A stretch of 64,000 nt of DNA from Streptococcus constellatus. GTDB taxonomy: Bacteria > Bacillota > Bacilli > Lactobacillales > Streptococcaceae. Positions 55,083 to 64,000 of this stretch are shown in pieces (position 1 is the stretch's first letter; each line of letters opens with the position of its first letter). Under the pieces are notes generated by a model. It had not been told where the DNA came from. It was given only the letters and a program-made list of their open reading frames with translations, and ran no database searches. Made by a program: the position numbers and the translations under genes. The DNA is taken from NCBI RefSeq assembly GCF_902167705.1, contig NZ_CABHMZ010000019.1, positions 1-64,000 of the forward strand, read 5' to 3'.

Positions 55083-55752
55083 GCCTCTTCTCCTCCTTGT
55101 CTATCGCATTTAACATCAAATTCATAGCAACTCGTTTATTTCTGAGATAAATTTTTAGACCACTCGCCTTGATACGCTTGTTGAAAGCGCTTGGAGTGAT
55201 ACCGAGCAGTTTTGCCATTTCTTTATGCGAAAATGTTTCATCGTATACATTTTCAGCCAGTAATTGCTTGAGCACATCGTATTGAACATCTGTCCACTTA
55301 GACTGAATAAAAGAACACGCAGCTAACATAGTATTGATAGTCTGACTGACATTTTCATCTGCCATAGAAACTGAAATGTGATTGATGCCATAATCATTCT
55401 TGTCATGAATGTAGGTGATCGCTTCTCTTGCCAGCCAGTACGCTGGACCGTCAGAGCCAATACTTTGTTCTTTGTTGATTTCTGTAATCATATCTCCAAC
55501 GCCAATTCCAAATCGAATTTCGTAAGGAGCAAATGCAACAGAAAGCTGATCTATGATTTGAAACATGTAAGAATTGGGCGAGAACAAGGCTTGAAATTCA
55601 TCGCCTGCTGTGACCGTAAAGGGGGAAATCAAATCATTCTGATATTGCTGGTTCAACTCTTTCATCAATTGCAACAATTGCTGTTGTGCCTGCGCTCGAT
55701 CTTGTATTTTTTTTGATTCAATAACGTCTCCAATAAGAGCAATGTACATCAT
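55075..55752 (-). CDS. satD: SatD-family protein, palm-domain-like with C-terminal HTH
   Basis: 225 aa. N-terminal YIALIGDVIESKKIQDR and TVTAGDEFQALF (about residues 46-57) are the family signatures. The Asp-containing GD and AGDEF elements and the following YEIRFGIGVGDMITEI resemble the palm fold of nucleotidyl cyclases and GGDEF enzymes. The C-terminus has an HTH-like segment (HKEMAKLLGITPSAFNKRIKASG), so it may bind DNA. The start could also be the second ATG (55749). Forms a coupled pair with the DUF3307 gene. Direct repeats and a palindrome lie at its promoter. Confidence 0.82.
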   Translation of the reverse strand: MMYIALIGDVIESKKIQDRAQAQQQLLQLMKELNQQYQNDLISPFTVTAGDEFQALFSPNSYMFQIIDQLSVAFAPYEIRFGIGVGDMITEINKEQSIGSDGPAYWLAREAITYIHDKNDYGINHISVSMADENVSQTINTMLAACSFIQSKWTDVQYDVLKQLLAENVYDETFSHKEMAKLLGITPSAFNKRIKASGLKIYLRNKRVAMNLMLNAIDKEEKRHV

Positions 55753-55773
55753 CTTCTCACCTCTTTTTGTCTA

Positions 55774-55845
55774 TTATAATGGAAATTTTTAAAAATTTCC
55801 ATTATAAAGGACATTTTCTGAAATTTCCGTCACAAAGGACATTTT
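55774..55845. promoter_or_regulatory. satD operator region: 34-bp palindrome plus direct repeats
   Basis: A perfect 34-bp palindrome (55774-55807, arms TTATAATGGAAATTTTT) is followed by two copies of a 25-bp unit, AAATTTCC......AAAGGACATTTT, at 55793-55817 and 55821-55845 (28-bp step). Two TATAAT boxes for minus-strand transcription lie within. Repeated sites over the promoter fit autoregulation by the HTH part of SatD (inference). Confidence 0.65.
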
Positions 55846-55879
55846 TAACATATAACCTGTTCTTTAATTTTTAAATCAG

Positions 55880-56620
55880 CTATCCGTTTATTTTCCATAC
55901 CTCACTCAGCACTTCTCCAATCTTGCCCTTGATAACCAAATCAGCTTGATTATCTTGTACTATATTACTTTTATTGATAAGGACTAGCTGTCGCCCTTGA
56001 AAATAATGAACCAAACTTGCCGCTGGATAAACAACGAGCGAAGTTCCACCAATGATGAGCAAATCAGCTTGACGAATAGCCTGAATGGCTTGAGAAAAGA
56101 CGTCCATATTTAGCGATTCCTCATAAAGAGTCACATCCGGCTTAACTACGTAACCGCAAGTCTCGCAATAAGGAATGGTTCCAGGTAATTTCAAAAAATC
56201 CTCTAAGTCATAAAAACGATGACAGTTGGTGCAATAATTTCGGTCCACACTACCATGAATTTTCAATACATTTTTGCTTCCTGCTATTTCATGTAAACTA
56301 TCAATATTCTGTGTGACAACTGCTTTTAATTTCCCTATCTTTTCTAAATGAGCTAAATAATCATGAGCTGCATTTGGCTTAGCATCAGGATAAATGAGAT
56401 ATTTTTTGTAAAAGTCAAAAAACTGTTCTGGATAAAGTTCAAACATCGTATGGGAAACTAGTTGCTCTGCTGTAAAATGCTGATTTAATTCAATATTGTA
56501 AATACCATTTGAGCTGCGAAAATCCGGAATACCAGATTCAGTTGAAACACCTGCACCACCAAAGAATACAATATTTTGACTACTTTGAATGATATGAGCC
56601 AGTTCTTCAATCTTGTCCAT
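55880..56620 (-). CDS. SIR2-family NAD-dependent deacetylase
   Basis: Sirtuin removing acyl groups from lysines, releasing nicotinamide. NAD motifs: VFFGGAGVSTESGIPDFRS and VVTQNIDSLHEIAGS, catalytic His in VLKIHGSVDRNYC, a zinc site (CTNCHRF ... CETCG), and IIGGTSLVVYPAASLV. 246 aa, typical CobB/SrtN length. Start behind AGGAGG. Downstream of eno but separated by its terminator. Confidence 0.93.
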   Translation of the reverse strand: MDKIEELAHIIQSSQNIVFFGGAGVSTESGIPDFRSSNGIYNIELNQHFTAEQLVSHTMFELYPEQFFDFYKKYLIYPDAKPNAAHDYLAHLEKIGKLKAVVTQNIDSLHEIAGSKNVLKIHGSVDRNYCTNCHRFYDLEDFLKLPGTIPYCETCGYVVKPDVTLYEESLNMDVFSQAIQAIRQADLLIIGGTSLVVYPAASLVHYFQGRQLVLINKSNIVQDNQADLVIKGKIGEVLSEVWKING

Positions 56621-56658
56621 ATCGCCCTCCTAAAAGTTACCAATATTATTAAAGAAAA

Positions 56659-56683
56659 AATCGGCTAGAAGAACTAGCCGATT
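56659..56683 (-). terminator. eno terminator
   Basis: 10-bp stem AATCGGCTAG/CTAGCCGATT, 5-base loop, TTTTTTC on the minus strand, 16 bases after eno. Confidence 0.9.
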
Positions 56684-56698
56684 CATGTTATAACTGAA

Positions 56699-58006
<1,308 letters not shown>

Positions 58007-58040
58007 TTACTCTCCTTTGAGTTATTTTATTTACATTCCT

Positions 58041-58069
58041 ATCATACCTTAAAAATCAGTTTTTTTCAA
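58041..58069 (-). promoter_or_regulatory. eno promoter
   Basis: Minus strand TTGAAA (58069-58064), 17-base spacer, TATGAT (58046-58041), 37 bases before the eno start. Confidence 0.65.
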
Positions 58070-58111
58070 GGAAAAATCGTGCCTTTCTATGAAATTTACG
58101 ATAATTTTCTA

Positions 58112-58125
58112 TGTAAGCGTTTTAT
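58112..58125. promoter_or_regulatory. Weak cre-like site between eno and the YueI-like gene
   Basis: TGTAAGCGTTTTAT matches cre except for the last two bases. It lies 43 bases upstream of the eno -35 on the opposite strand reading. CcpA control of eno would be in keeping with ldh. Confidence 0.35.
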
Positions 58126-58163
58126 ATTTCCGAATGTTTCTTGGATAAATTTCAAAAAAAGTA

Positions 58164-58172
58164 TGTTATACT
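58164..58172 (+). promoter_or_regulatory. Extended -10 of the YueI-like gene, leaderless
   Basis: TGTTATACT ends 6 bases before the ATG at 58179, so transcription should begin at or next to the start codon. No ribosome site is seen. Confidence 0.55.
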
Positions 58173-58178
58173 AACTTT

Positions 58179-58631
58179 ATGACAGATATAAACAAAACAA
58201 TAATGGAAAAATCTCAAGGGGGATTAAAATTAAATCCCGATGAGCAAAGAAAATTTTTAGAAACATTTGAAGAACGGGTCATTGCAGAATGTAGTATTGA
58301 TGAAGCTAACAGCACTCCCATCCACAACCATTTTAAAGAAATTTTACAAAAGATTATCTTGGACTATCAGCCTATAACTGTGAAAATATCTCCTGAGGTC
58401 ACCAGTCAATATCAAATTTTTTACTTAAAAATAGCAAAAGATCTTGGCTGCAAAGCAACGATCGTGTCTAGTAACTGCAAGAATTCTCCATTTGGCTTGG
58501 TCATTCATAGTGATCATCCAGTAGAAATAGCTGAAAAAGAAATTGCTGATCAATTTTCTGGACTTTTTCAAACAGATTCACCCCAAAAAGCAGAAAAGAA
58601 ACCTTCTTTTTGGAGAAAGTTGTTTCATTAA
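58179..58631 (+). CDS. YueI-like protein (DUF1694)
   Basis: 150 aa soluble protein of unknown function. Conserved GGLKLNPDEQRKFLETFEERVI start, then a ribosomal protein L7Ae/RNase-like alternating fold (TVKISPEVTSQYQIFYLKIA, CKATIVSSNCKNSPFGLVIH) and a basic tail (KPSFWRKLFH). The family match is from recall. Predicted leaderless. Its 3' end is 11 bases before the next gene. Confidence 0.8.
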   Translation: MTDINKTIMEKSQGGLKLNPDEQRKFLETFEERVIAECSIDEANSTPIHNHFKEILQKIILDYQPITVKISPEVTSQYQIFYLKIAKDLGCKATIVSSNCKNSPFGLVIHSDHPVEIAEKEIADQFSGLFQTDSPQKAEKKPSFWRKLFH

Positions 58632-58642
58632 AGGGCTCATTG

Positions 58643-58966
58643 ATGACAAATTTAGAAAAACTAACCTTATTCTTTCAAGCAGAAAATCAAAGAGATTGGA
58701 AAACTTACCAAAATTTTTTACATCCTGAAATTATCTGGGAATTGCACGGGCGAGAAGTTTCAACCATTCATGGAATAGACGATTATCTTCTGAAGATTCA
58801 GCAAGCCTATCATCATAGTAACGTTCAATTTTCCTGCTTGCATACTTTTTCAACTAATGAAAATCGGATTGTTACTATTCTCAAAAATGATTTTGGTCAA
58901 CTATCCTGTGATATTTTCGAGTTTGAAAATGGTTTAATTATCAGAGAATATGAATATTTGTTATGA
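58643..58966 (+). CDS. SnoaL/NTF2-like small protein
   Basis: 107 aa with the cone-fold pattern of the NTF2/SnoaL superfamily: KLTLFFQAENQRDWKTYQNF, LHPEIIWELHGREVSTIHGI and FEFENGLIIREYEYL. The superfamily covers isomerases and ligand-binding proteins. Start at 58643 (MTNLEKLTLF), 7 bases after AAAGGG; an in-frame start at 58610 lies inside the previous gene. Co-transcribed with the YueI-like gene. Ligand unknown. Confidence 0.75.
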   Translation: MTNLEKLTLFFQAENQRDWKTYQNFLHPEIIWELHGREVSTIHGIDDYLLKIQQAYHHSNVQFSCLHTFSTNENRIVTILKNDFGQLSCDIFEFENGLIIREYEYLL

Positions 58967-59018
58967 CGCTTCCATGTCCGACAACTACTACACCTTGCAA
59001 TCTAAAACAAATATAATC

Positions 59019-59050
59019 GGAGGTTAAGAACTTTTTGTTCTAACCCCCCT
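59019..59050 (+). terminator. Terminator after the SnoaL-like gene
   Basis: Hairpin GGTTAAGAAC / GTTCTAACC (one bulge) extended by G/C, followed by CCCCCTTTTTT on the plus strand, between convergent genes. Confidence 0.7.
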
Positions 59051-59053
59051 TTT

Positions 59054-59803
59054 TTATAGTAACATTCCTTCGTCTATGCCAAATTCCGTTAGGATTTGCT
59101 GGATTCGGTCGAAATTCAAGCGAAAATGTTCTAACGTATGAGCATCAGAGCCAACAGAATACTTTGTTCCTCCCAATTCTTTCACCAAAGATAGAGCATA
59201 GATGTAAATATCTTCATGATTGTAGAGATACATAGACTTGCCATTCAGTTCAAATGCTAAGTCGTAATCTATCATTTTTTGAAAAAGGGTGCGGAGTTGA
59301 GGTTCAAAGTTTTTCAATTCTTCAACCGTCACATTGAACTTGCGAAAACCATAGTCAAAATGAGCCAAAACATCAGCTAGAATACTTTCAATAGCTTCTT
59401 CCATTTCTTTAAAGTAAGCTGGAATCACTTTCATTTTATCAGATTGCAAAGCAGGTTCTTCTAAGTAATCGAACTTCCCATTATGGTGAACAGACAACAG
59501 TTTTAAATCATAATTTTTATTTTCTAAGAAAGCTAAAATATCTTTCTTTCGTGGTCTATAATAGCCAATCTCAATCCCTTTTTTGATTCGATTTCCGTAT
59601 TTCCGATTGAGAGCAGCTATTTTTCTAGAATAAGACTCATAATCAGGAATATCATCATGAGGAGAGCCTGCATCATACGGATAGGGATTAGACAAATCCA
59701 GATGTTCACTCGTCACGATTTCACCGTCGTAATGTTCCAAATAATCTCTGAAATCAGCATCTGAATCGTAAGAAAAGTAAGTATGAAGATGATTATCGCG
59801 CAC
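59054..59803 (-). CDS. PHP-domain phosphatase, histidinol-phosphatase-like
   Basis: Polymerase and histidinol phosphatase fold with several metal ligands. Motifs: RDNHLHTYFSYDSDADF (HxH), VTSEHLDLSNPY, GIEIGYY, LLSVHHNGKFDY, DVLAHFDYGFR and YSVGSDAHTLEHF. 249 aa. HisK family by length and motif order. No histidine biosynthesis genes are nearby, so a different phosphate ester may be the substrate. Monocistronic. The 226 bases upstream are very AT-rich, and I see nothing firm in them. Confidence 0.88.
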   Translation of the reverse strand: MRDNHLHTYFSYDSDADFRDYLEHYDGEIVTSEHLDLSNPYPYDAGSPHDDIPDYESYSRKIAALNRKYGNRIKKGIEIGYYRPRKKDILAFLENKNYDLKLLSVHHNGKFDYLEEPALQSDKMKVIPAYFKEMEEAIESILADVLAHFDYGFRKFNVTVEELKNFEPQLRTLFQKMIDYDLAFELNGKSMYLYNHEDIYIYALSLVKELGGTKYSVGSDAHTLEHFRLNFDRIQQILTEFGIDEGMLL

Positions 59804-60029
59804 AATGTTTTCCTCCTATCATTTCTATAAAACTAAGGAATTATATAGCAGTTTATACTAACTACAATATATATATTATTTTTAAACAAAATTTTCATAA
59901 ATTTGATAATTTTATTTTGTAGTTGTGTAAACAAGGATATAGTTTTCTTTATTATTTCATAAGCAGTAACAACTGTTGCATTCATTAAAAATTAGATACA
60001 ATTCACTCCTGCAGATAATAAATAATGGA

Positions 60030-61223
60030 CTAATTTTTGATTGATTTCAATTGTTTACGAATCATTTGGAAAACAATCACTAAAAGCGGCGTTAGTAAGA
60101 TAAGGACTAACCCTAATCCAATAAAAGTCTGATCAAAGCCAAAACTGTCAATCAGCCAACCAACAATTGGAAAAATGATAATCATGCTGAAACTGAACAT
60201 CATTGAAGCAATACTTAACATGGTCGCTCTGGCTGAACTTGGTAAATACTGTTGCAAGTCATTGTAAAATATTGGTTGATACATGGCATACAAAGTATTT
60301 GTCGTCAAATAAACAAGGATATATATAAATGGCGTCCCCAAAAATGACAGCACATAAGCCATTCCTGTTAAACTGACAACTACTGGAAAAATCCGAAAAG
60401 AATGCCATGTTTTCCCAATCTTACTAGCAATAGAAACTGCCAAAATATTTAAGACACTGCCAATCAACATAACTGTCGAAATTTGCCATCCAGCTAAATT
60501 CGGTAATTGTTTTTGATAGTAAAAATAAAACATACACATCATTGTTCCAACGAATTGAAAAGTCATCATCCACGTAAAAAGACTGGGATTACTTTTCATT
60601 TCTTCTTTTACCGTCAGGATTATTTTCTTCATCGTGACCACTTCATCAGTTTTCCTTTTAAGCGTTGGTTCTTTTATGAACCAAATCAGGATTAAAACAA
60701 TAATAGAAACTGCAATCATGATATAATAAGTAATATACAAATATCCATGTACAAATAATCCAGCTAACACCGTTCCTAAAGAAATTGCTGCTTCTGAAAC
60801 GCCTGACATCAAGCTTGATATTTTCAAATAACGATCTTTTAAGTCCGCTTCTATAGCGGAGTCATATAACAGTGCAGAGCTCGTTCCTGAATCAAAATTG
60901 TAGGACAAAGCATTGGCCATCATTGCGATTGCATATATCCAAAAGTTTCCTTGCCCTATCAACATTAAAACAGATGATAAAATGCCTGCCGAACGGCTTA
61001 AATACAGATTGGTTTTATAAGAAAATCGATCTGCCAACATGCCTGACGGAATTTCAAAAATGACGCCAGTTGCATGAAATATACTTTCTAAAAGTCCAAT
61101 TTGCAGTAAAGACATTCCATTTTGACTGAGAAATAAAATCCAAAAACTTGTAATACCCAAAAATCCTAAAAACTCCACTCCAGCCATGAGAGGAATATTT
61201 CTTTTATAACTTCTCCTAAACAT
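60030..61223 (-). CDS. MFS transporter
   Basis: 397 aa with about twelve hydrophobic segments. The loop 2-3 signature is present as IPSGMLADRFSYKTNLYLSR (G-x-x-x-D-R), and a central basic loop (KEPTLKRKTDEVV) separates two six-helix halves. Drug or metabolite exporter by family; substrate unknown. Start behind AAAGG. It follows asnS across a strong terminator, so it is transcribed separately. Confidence 0.9.
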   Translation of the reverse strand: MFRRSYKRNIPLMAGVEFLGFLGITSFWILFLSQNGMSLLQIGLLESIFHATGVIFEIPSGMLADRFSYKTNLYLSRSAGILSSVLMLIGQGNFWIYAIAMMANALSYNFDSGTSSALLYDSAIEADLKDRYLKISSLMSGVSEAAISLGTVLAGLFVHGYLYITYYIMIAVSIIVLILIWFIKEPTLKRKTDEVVTMKKIILTVKEEMKSNPSLFTWMMTFQFVGTMMCMFYFYYQKQLPNLAGWQISTVMLIGSVLNILAVSIASKIGKTWHSFRIFPVVVSLTGMAYVLSFLGTPFIYILVYLTTNTLYAMYQPIFYNDLQQYLPSSARATMLSIASMMFSFSMIIIFPIVGWLIDSFGFDQTFIGLGLVLILLTPLLVIVFQMIRKQLKSIKN

Positions 61224-61304
61224 ACTTTTTCCTTTATCAAGAAGAAACTGAACTTTCTGTTCAATTTTCTTACTTGCTCATTTTTCATAATCTTTTAATT
61301 TTTA

Positions 61305-61326
61305 AAAAAACGCCAATCGGCGTTTT
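61305..61326 (-). terminator. asnS terminator
   Basis: 9-bp stem AAAAACGCC/GGCGTTTTT, 4-base loop, T-run on the minus strand, 9 bases past asnS. Confidence 0.9.
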
Positions 61327-61334
61327 TACATTTC

Positions 61335-62681
61335 CTAAGGTTCAATTCTGTGGAGCATACGTGGGAATGGAATGGCTTCACGGATGTGTTTCGTTCCTGC
61401 AACAAATGTCACCATACGTTCCAAACCAAGTCCAAATCCAGCATGCGGTACAGATCCATATTTACGAAGGTCAAGGTAGAAAGCATAATCATCGGGATTT
61501 AAACCATTTTCTTCAATCTTCGTTAATAATGTTTCATAATTTTCTTCACGAGCAGAACCACCAATGATTTCTCCATAGCCTTCTGGTGCTAAAAGATCTG
61601 CACAAAGAACACGTTCTTCATTTCCAGGAACAGGTTTCATATAGAAAGCCTTAAAGCTAGCAGGGTAGTTCACAACGAACGTTGGCACACCAAAATAGTT
61701 TGAAATCCAAGTTTCATGCGGTGAACCGAAATCATCCCCTCGTTCGATATGCTCGTACTCTGCATTTTCATCATTCTCATGTTCTTGTAAAAGGTCAATT
61801 ACTTCATCGTAAGAAATACGTTTGAAGGGTTCTGCCACGTATTTTTTAAGAAGATCAGTATCACGTTCCAACACTTCAAGCGCATGTGGTGCACGATCCA
61901 GAACTCCTTGAATCAAAGCCTTCACATAAGCCTCTTGAAGATCAAGCGACTCGTCATGAGTGACGAAGGGATATTCCGCATCCATCATCCAGAATTCTGT
62001 CAAGTGGCGCCGTGTTTTAGACTTTTCAGCACGGAAAACAGGACCGAAGTCAAATACACGACCAAGTGCCATAGCACCTGCTTCTAAGTAAAGTTGCCCA
62101 GATTGACTTAGAAAGGCAGGAGTTCCAAAATAATCTGTTTCAAAAAGCTCTGTGGAATCTTCCGCTGCATTTCCTGATAAAATCGGACTATCAAATTTGA
62201 TAAAGCCATTGCGGTCAAAAAATTCATAGGAAGCATAGATAATCGCGTTGCGAATTTGCATAATTGCCATTTGCTTGCGTGAACGCAGCCATAAGTGGCG
62301 GTGGTCCATCAAAAAGTCTGTTCCGTGCTCCTTTGGTGTGATAGGATAATCATTAGACTCTCCAACAATTTCAATATCCGTCACGTCTAATTCATATCCA
62401 AATTTTGAACGCTCATCTTCTTTGACGATCCCTTTTACCAAAACAGATGTTTCTTGGTTCAAGTGTTTGATGATATTAAATTTATTCAAACCCTCTTCTT
62501 CGCCAAATTTTTCAAGGAAATTTGGCTTGAAAGCCACAGCTTGGAAAAAGGCAGTCCCGTCGCGCAATTGCAGAAAAGCAATCTTTCCTTTTCCTGATTT
62601 ATTGGCAACCCAAGCACCTATCGTCACTTCTTCTCCGACATGATTTTTAACATCAATAATTGAAGTATATTTTGTTGACAC
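61335..62681 (-). CDS. asnS: Asparaginyl-tRNA synthetase
   Basis: Class IIb synthetase. Anticodon-binding OB fold ([24 protein letters not shown] in parts), motif 2 in [22 protein letters not shown], and motif 3 in [15 protein letters not shown]. The [10 protein letters not shown] and [12 protein letters not shown] features fit AsnRS and not AspRS. 448 aa. Starts with GTG at 62681 behind AAAGAG. It lies 14 bases after aspC. Confidence 0.96.
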   Translation of the reverse strand: MSTKYTSIIDVKNHVGEEVTIGAWVANKSGKGKIAFLQLRDGTAFFQAVAFKPNFLEKFGEEEGLNKFNIIKHLNQETSVLVKGIVKEDERSKFGYELDVTDIEIVGESNDYPITPKEHGTDFLMDHRHLWLRSRKQMAIMQIRNAIIYASYEFFDRNGFIKFDSPILSGNAAEDSTELFETDYFGTPAFLSQSGQLYLEAGAMALGRVFDFGPVFRAEKSKTRRHLTEFWMMDAEYPFVTHDESLDLQEAYVKALIQGVLDRAPHALEVLERDTDLLKKYVAEPFKRISYDEVIDLLQEHENDENAEYEHIERGDDFGSPHETWISNYFGVPTFVVNYPASFKAFYMKPVPGNEERVLCADLLAPEGYGEIIGGSAREENYETLLTKIEENGLNPDDYAFYLDLRKYGSVPHAGFGLGLERMVTFVAGTKHIREAIPFPRMLHRIEP

Positions 62682-62695
62682 GTTTTTTCTCTTTT

Positions 62696-63880
62696 CTATT
62701 TTATTTTTTTCATAAATTGGTGAAGACGTTTAATCGCTTCTTTTAAAGTATCCATATCCGTCGCATAACTAAGACGAACATTCTCTGGCGCACCAAAGCC
62801 AGCACCTGTTACAAGAGCGACACCTACTTCTTCTAGAATTGCTGTTGTAAACTCTGTCACATCTGAATAGCCTTTCATTTCCATTGCTTTTTTTACATTT
62901 GGAAAGAGGTAAAAAGCTCCTTGCGGTTTCACCACTTCAAAACCAGGAACCTCTGCAAGCAAAGGATAAATGATATTGAGACGTTCTTCAAAAGCCTGAC
63001 GCATGGCTTCAACAGTATCTTGAGGACCCTTTAAAGCTTCAATTGCCGCATATTGAGAAGCAGCAGTTGGATTAGAAGTCGTTTGTCCAGCCACTTTACT
63101 CATCGCTGCAATGATTTCAGGTTCTCCAACAGCATAACCAAGTCTCCAACCAGTCATCGAATACGACTTAGATACACCATTGATAACAATTGTTTGCTTG
63201 CGAATAGCTTCAGACAGACTCGAAATCGGTGTAAATTCATTTCCATTGTAAACCAAGCGACCATAAATATCATCTGCCAAAATGAGAATATCATGCTCTA
63301 CAGCCCAATTACCTATCGCTAATAACTCTTCAGCAGTATAAATCATTCCCGTTGGATTAGAAGGAGAATTGAGCACCAAAACTTTCGTTTTCTCTGTCCG
63401 AGCAGCCTCTAATTGCTCAACGGTCACTTTGAAATGATTTGCTTCCGTCGCTTGAACAAAAACTGGTATCCCTTCTGCCATCTTAATCTGGTCGCCATAA
63501 CTAACCCAACACGGTGCCGGAATAATCGCTTCATCACCTGGATTGATGACACTCATAAAAAAGGTGTAAAGGGAGAACTTTGCACCCGTTGCAACAGTCA
63601 CTTGACTTGGTTTAATCGTATAACCATAGTATTTTGCAAAATAAGCTACAATTGCTTCCTTTAATTCAGGCAAACCACTAGTAACCGTATAAAAGCTAGC
63701 TCTACCGTCTTTTATTGCAGAGATAGCTGCATCTTGAATATTCTTCGGAGTAGGAAAATCTGGCTCTCCCAAAGTCAGCGAAAGGATATCACGCCCTTGT
63801 GCTTTTAAAGCTTTTGCGCGCGCTGCTGCTGCTAAGGTTACACTTTCTTCCATATTTAAAACACGATTTGATAATATCAT
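62696..63880 (-). CDS. aspC: Aspartate aminotransferase (PLP-dependent, class I)
   Basis: Transfers amino groups between aspartate/glutamate and oxoacids. [62 protein letters not shown]-Lys in [21 protein letters not shown], and C-terminal Arg in NVRLSYATD. 394 aa, Ib subgroup typical of Gram-positives. It overlaps the upstream TseB-like gene by 4 bases (ATGA) and is followed by asnS, a conserved order: aspartate supply next to asparagine charging. Confidence 0.95.
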   Translation of the reverse strand: MILSNRVLNMEESVTLAAAARAKALKAQGRDILSLTLGEPDFPTPKNIQDAAISAIKDGRASFYTVTSGLPELKEAIVAYFAKYYGYTIKPSQVTVATGAKFSLYTFFMSVINPGDEAIIPAPCWVSYGDQIKMAEGIPVFVQATEANHFKVTVEQLEAARTEKTKVLVLNSPSNPTGMIYTAEELLAIGNWAVEHDILILADDIYGRLVYNGNEFTPISSLSEAIRKQTIVINGVSKSYSMTGWRLGYAVGEPEIIAAMSKVAGQTTSNPTAASQYAAIEALKGPQDTVEAMRQAFEERLNIIYPLLAEVPGFEVVKPQGAFYLFPNVKKAMEMKGYSDVTEFTTAILEEVGVALVTGAGFGAPENVRLSYATDMDTLKEAIKRLHQFMKKIK

Positions 63881-64000
63881 AGCCCCTCCTTACTGAGTAA
63901 CCCTCCCGTTTCAAATCCGACATTGTAATAAGTTGTTTCGGATTTAATTTCCCAGATTGGCTGCTCATTTATATAGCCAAATGTTACTTTATCAATTTGT
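63877..64000 (-). CDS. TseB/YpmB-like protein, C-terminal part only
   Basis: The last 40 codons are visible (QIDKVTFGYINEQPIWEIKS ... [10 protein letters not shown]), ending in a TGA that overlaps the aspC ATG. The PIWEI...YYNVGFETGGLLSKEG pattern fits the PepSY-like DUF5590 (TseB/YpmB) family of membrane-anchored cell-wall regulators, which commonly precedes aspC-asnS in Firmicutes. The N-terminus is outside the window. Confidence 0.7.
   Translation of the reverse strand, partial: QIDKVTFGYINEQPIWEIKSETTYYNVGFETGGLLSKEGL

Noticed and set aside
59804..60029. Riboswitch or small RNA upstream of the PHP gene
   Set aside because: Very AT-rich with short repeats only. No conserved riboswitch core or terminator/antiterminator pair recognised.

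Overview
This window is chromosomal DNA of a low-GC Gram-positive coccus, almost certainly an oral or viridans-type Streptococcus. Signs of this are the ldh / gyrA-srtA, parE-parC-ilvE-rpsA and topA-dprA neighbourhoods, the SatD/DUF3307 pair, an LPXTG surface nucleotidase with a class A sortase, and protein lengths that match pneumococcal orthologues (E2 347 aa, E1-alpha 322 aa, TrmFO 444 aa). The species cannot be fixed from the sequence alone. Most genes lie on the minus strand.

Layout. 1-945: 3' part of an IS30-family element that has cut a minus-strand gene. 1061-7102: acoABCL-lplA, a pyruvate/acetoin-type dehydrogenase operon with lipoate ligase; its lipoyl domain sits on E3 and not on E2. 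7126-10064: an ATP-grasp enzyme and two alpha/beta-hydrolase esterases. 10114-18273: housekeeping genes (trmFO, a nucleotidyltransferase-like gene, topA, dprA, maa, rnhB, rbgA) and a LicT-type antiterminator broken by a one-base frameshift. 18359-27453: a metabolic island unusual for a streptococcus (acyl-CoA dehydrogenase, 3-hydroxybutyryl-CoA dehydrogenase, thiolase, enoyl-CoA hydratase, two-subunit CoA-transferase, LysR regulator, degenerate acyl-CoA dehydrogenase homologue, YtnP-like lactonase), with two CcpA-type cre sites at its head. 27674-36219: a flavoprotein disulfide reductase, an orphan oligopeptide-binding lipoprotein, a decayed IS3 remnant, srtA-gyrA and the divergent ldh with its own promoter and a cre site.

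36248-40174: a multi-hairpin intergenic element, a Nudix gene, three tRNAs (Arg-CCG, Gln-TTG, Tyr-GTA), rpsA, a DUF2969 gene and ilvE. 40178-48160: parC and parE, separated by a four-gene accessory block: two membrane-anchored proteins, a RelA/SpoT-like nucleotidyltransferase and a DUF6261 helical protein. The DUF6261 gene is preceded by a tandem array with an exact 41-bp period. This block is the strongest candidate for an undescribed system. 48328-58003: plsY, surface 5'-nucleotidase, comEB, an autoregulated TetR gene, degV, the satD/DUF3307 pair with a repeated operator-like element, a sirtuin and enolase. 58164-64000: a YueI-like gene, a SnoaL-like gene, a PHP phosphatase, an MFS transporter, asnS, aspC and the 3' end of a TseB/YpmB-like gene.

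How the genes fit together: carbon flow (eno, ldh, Aco dehydrogenase, CoA-ester island) is marked by CcpA-like sites at ldh, the island and possibly eno. SrtA would anchor the LPXTG nucleotidase. DegV-type fatty-acid binding and PlsY feed phospholipid synthesis. Two genes (plsY and the YueI-like gene) are predicted to be transcribed leaderless.
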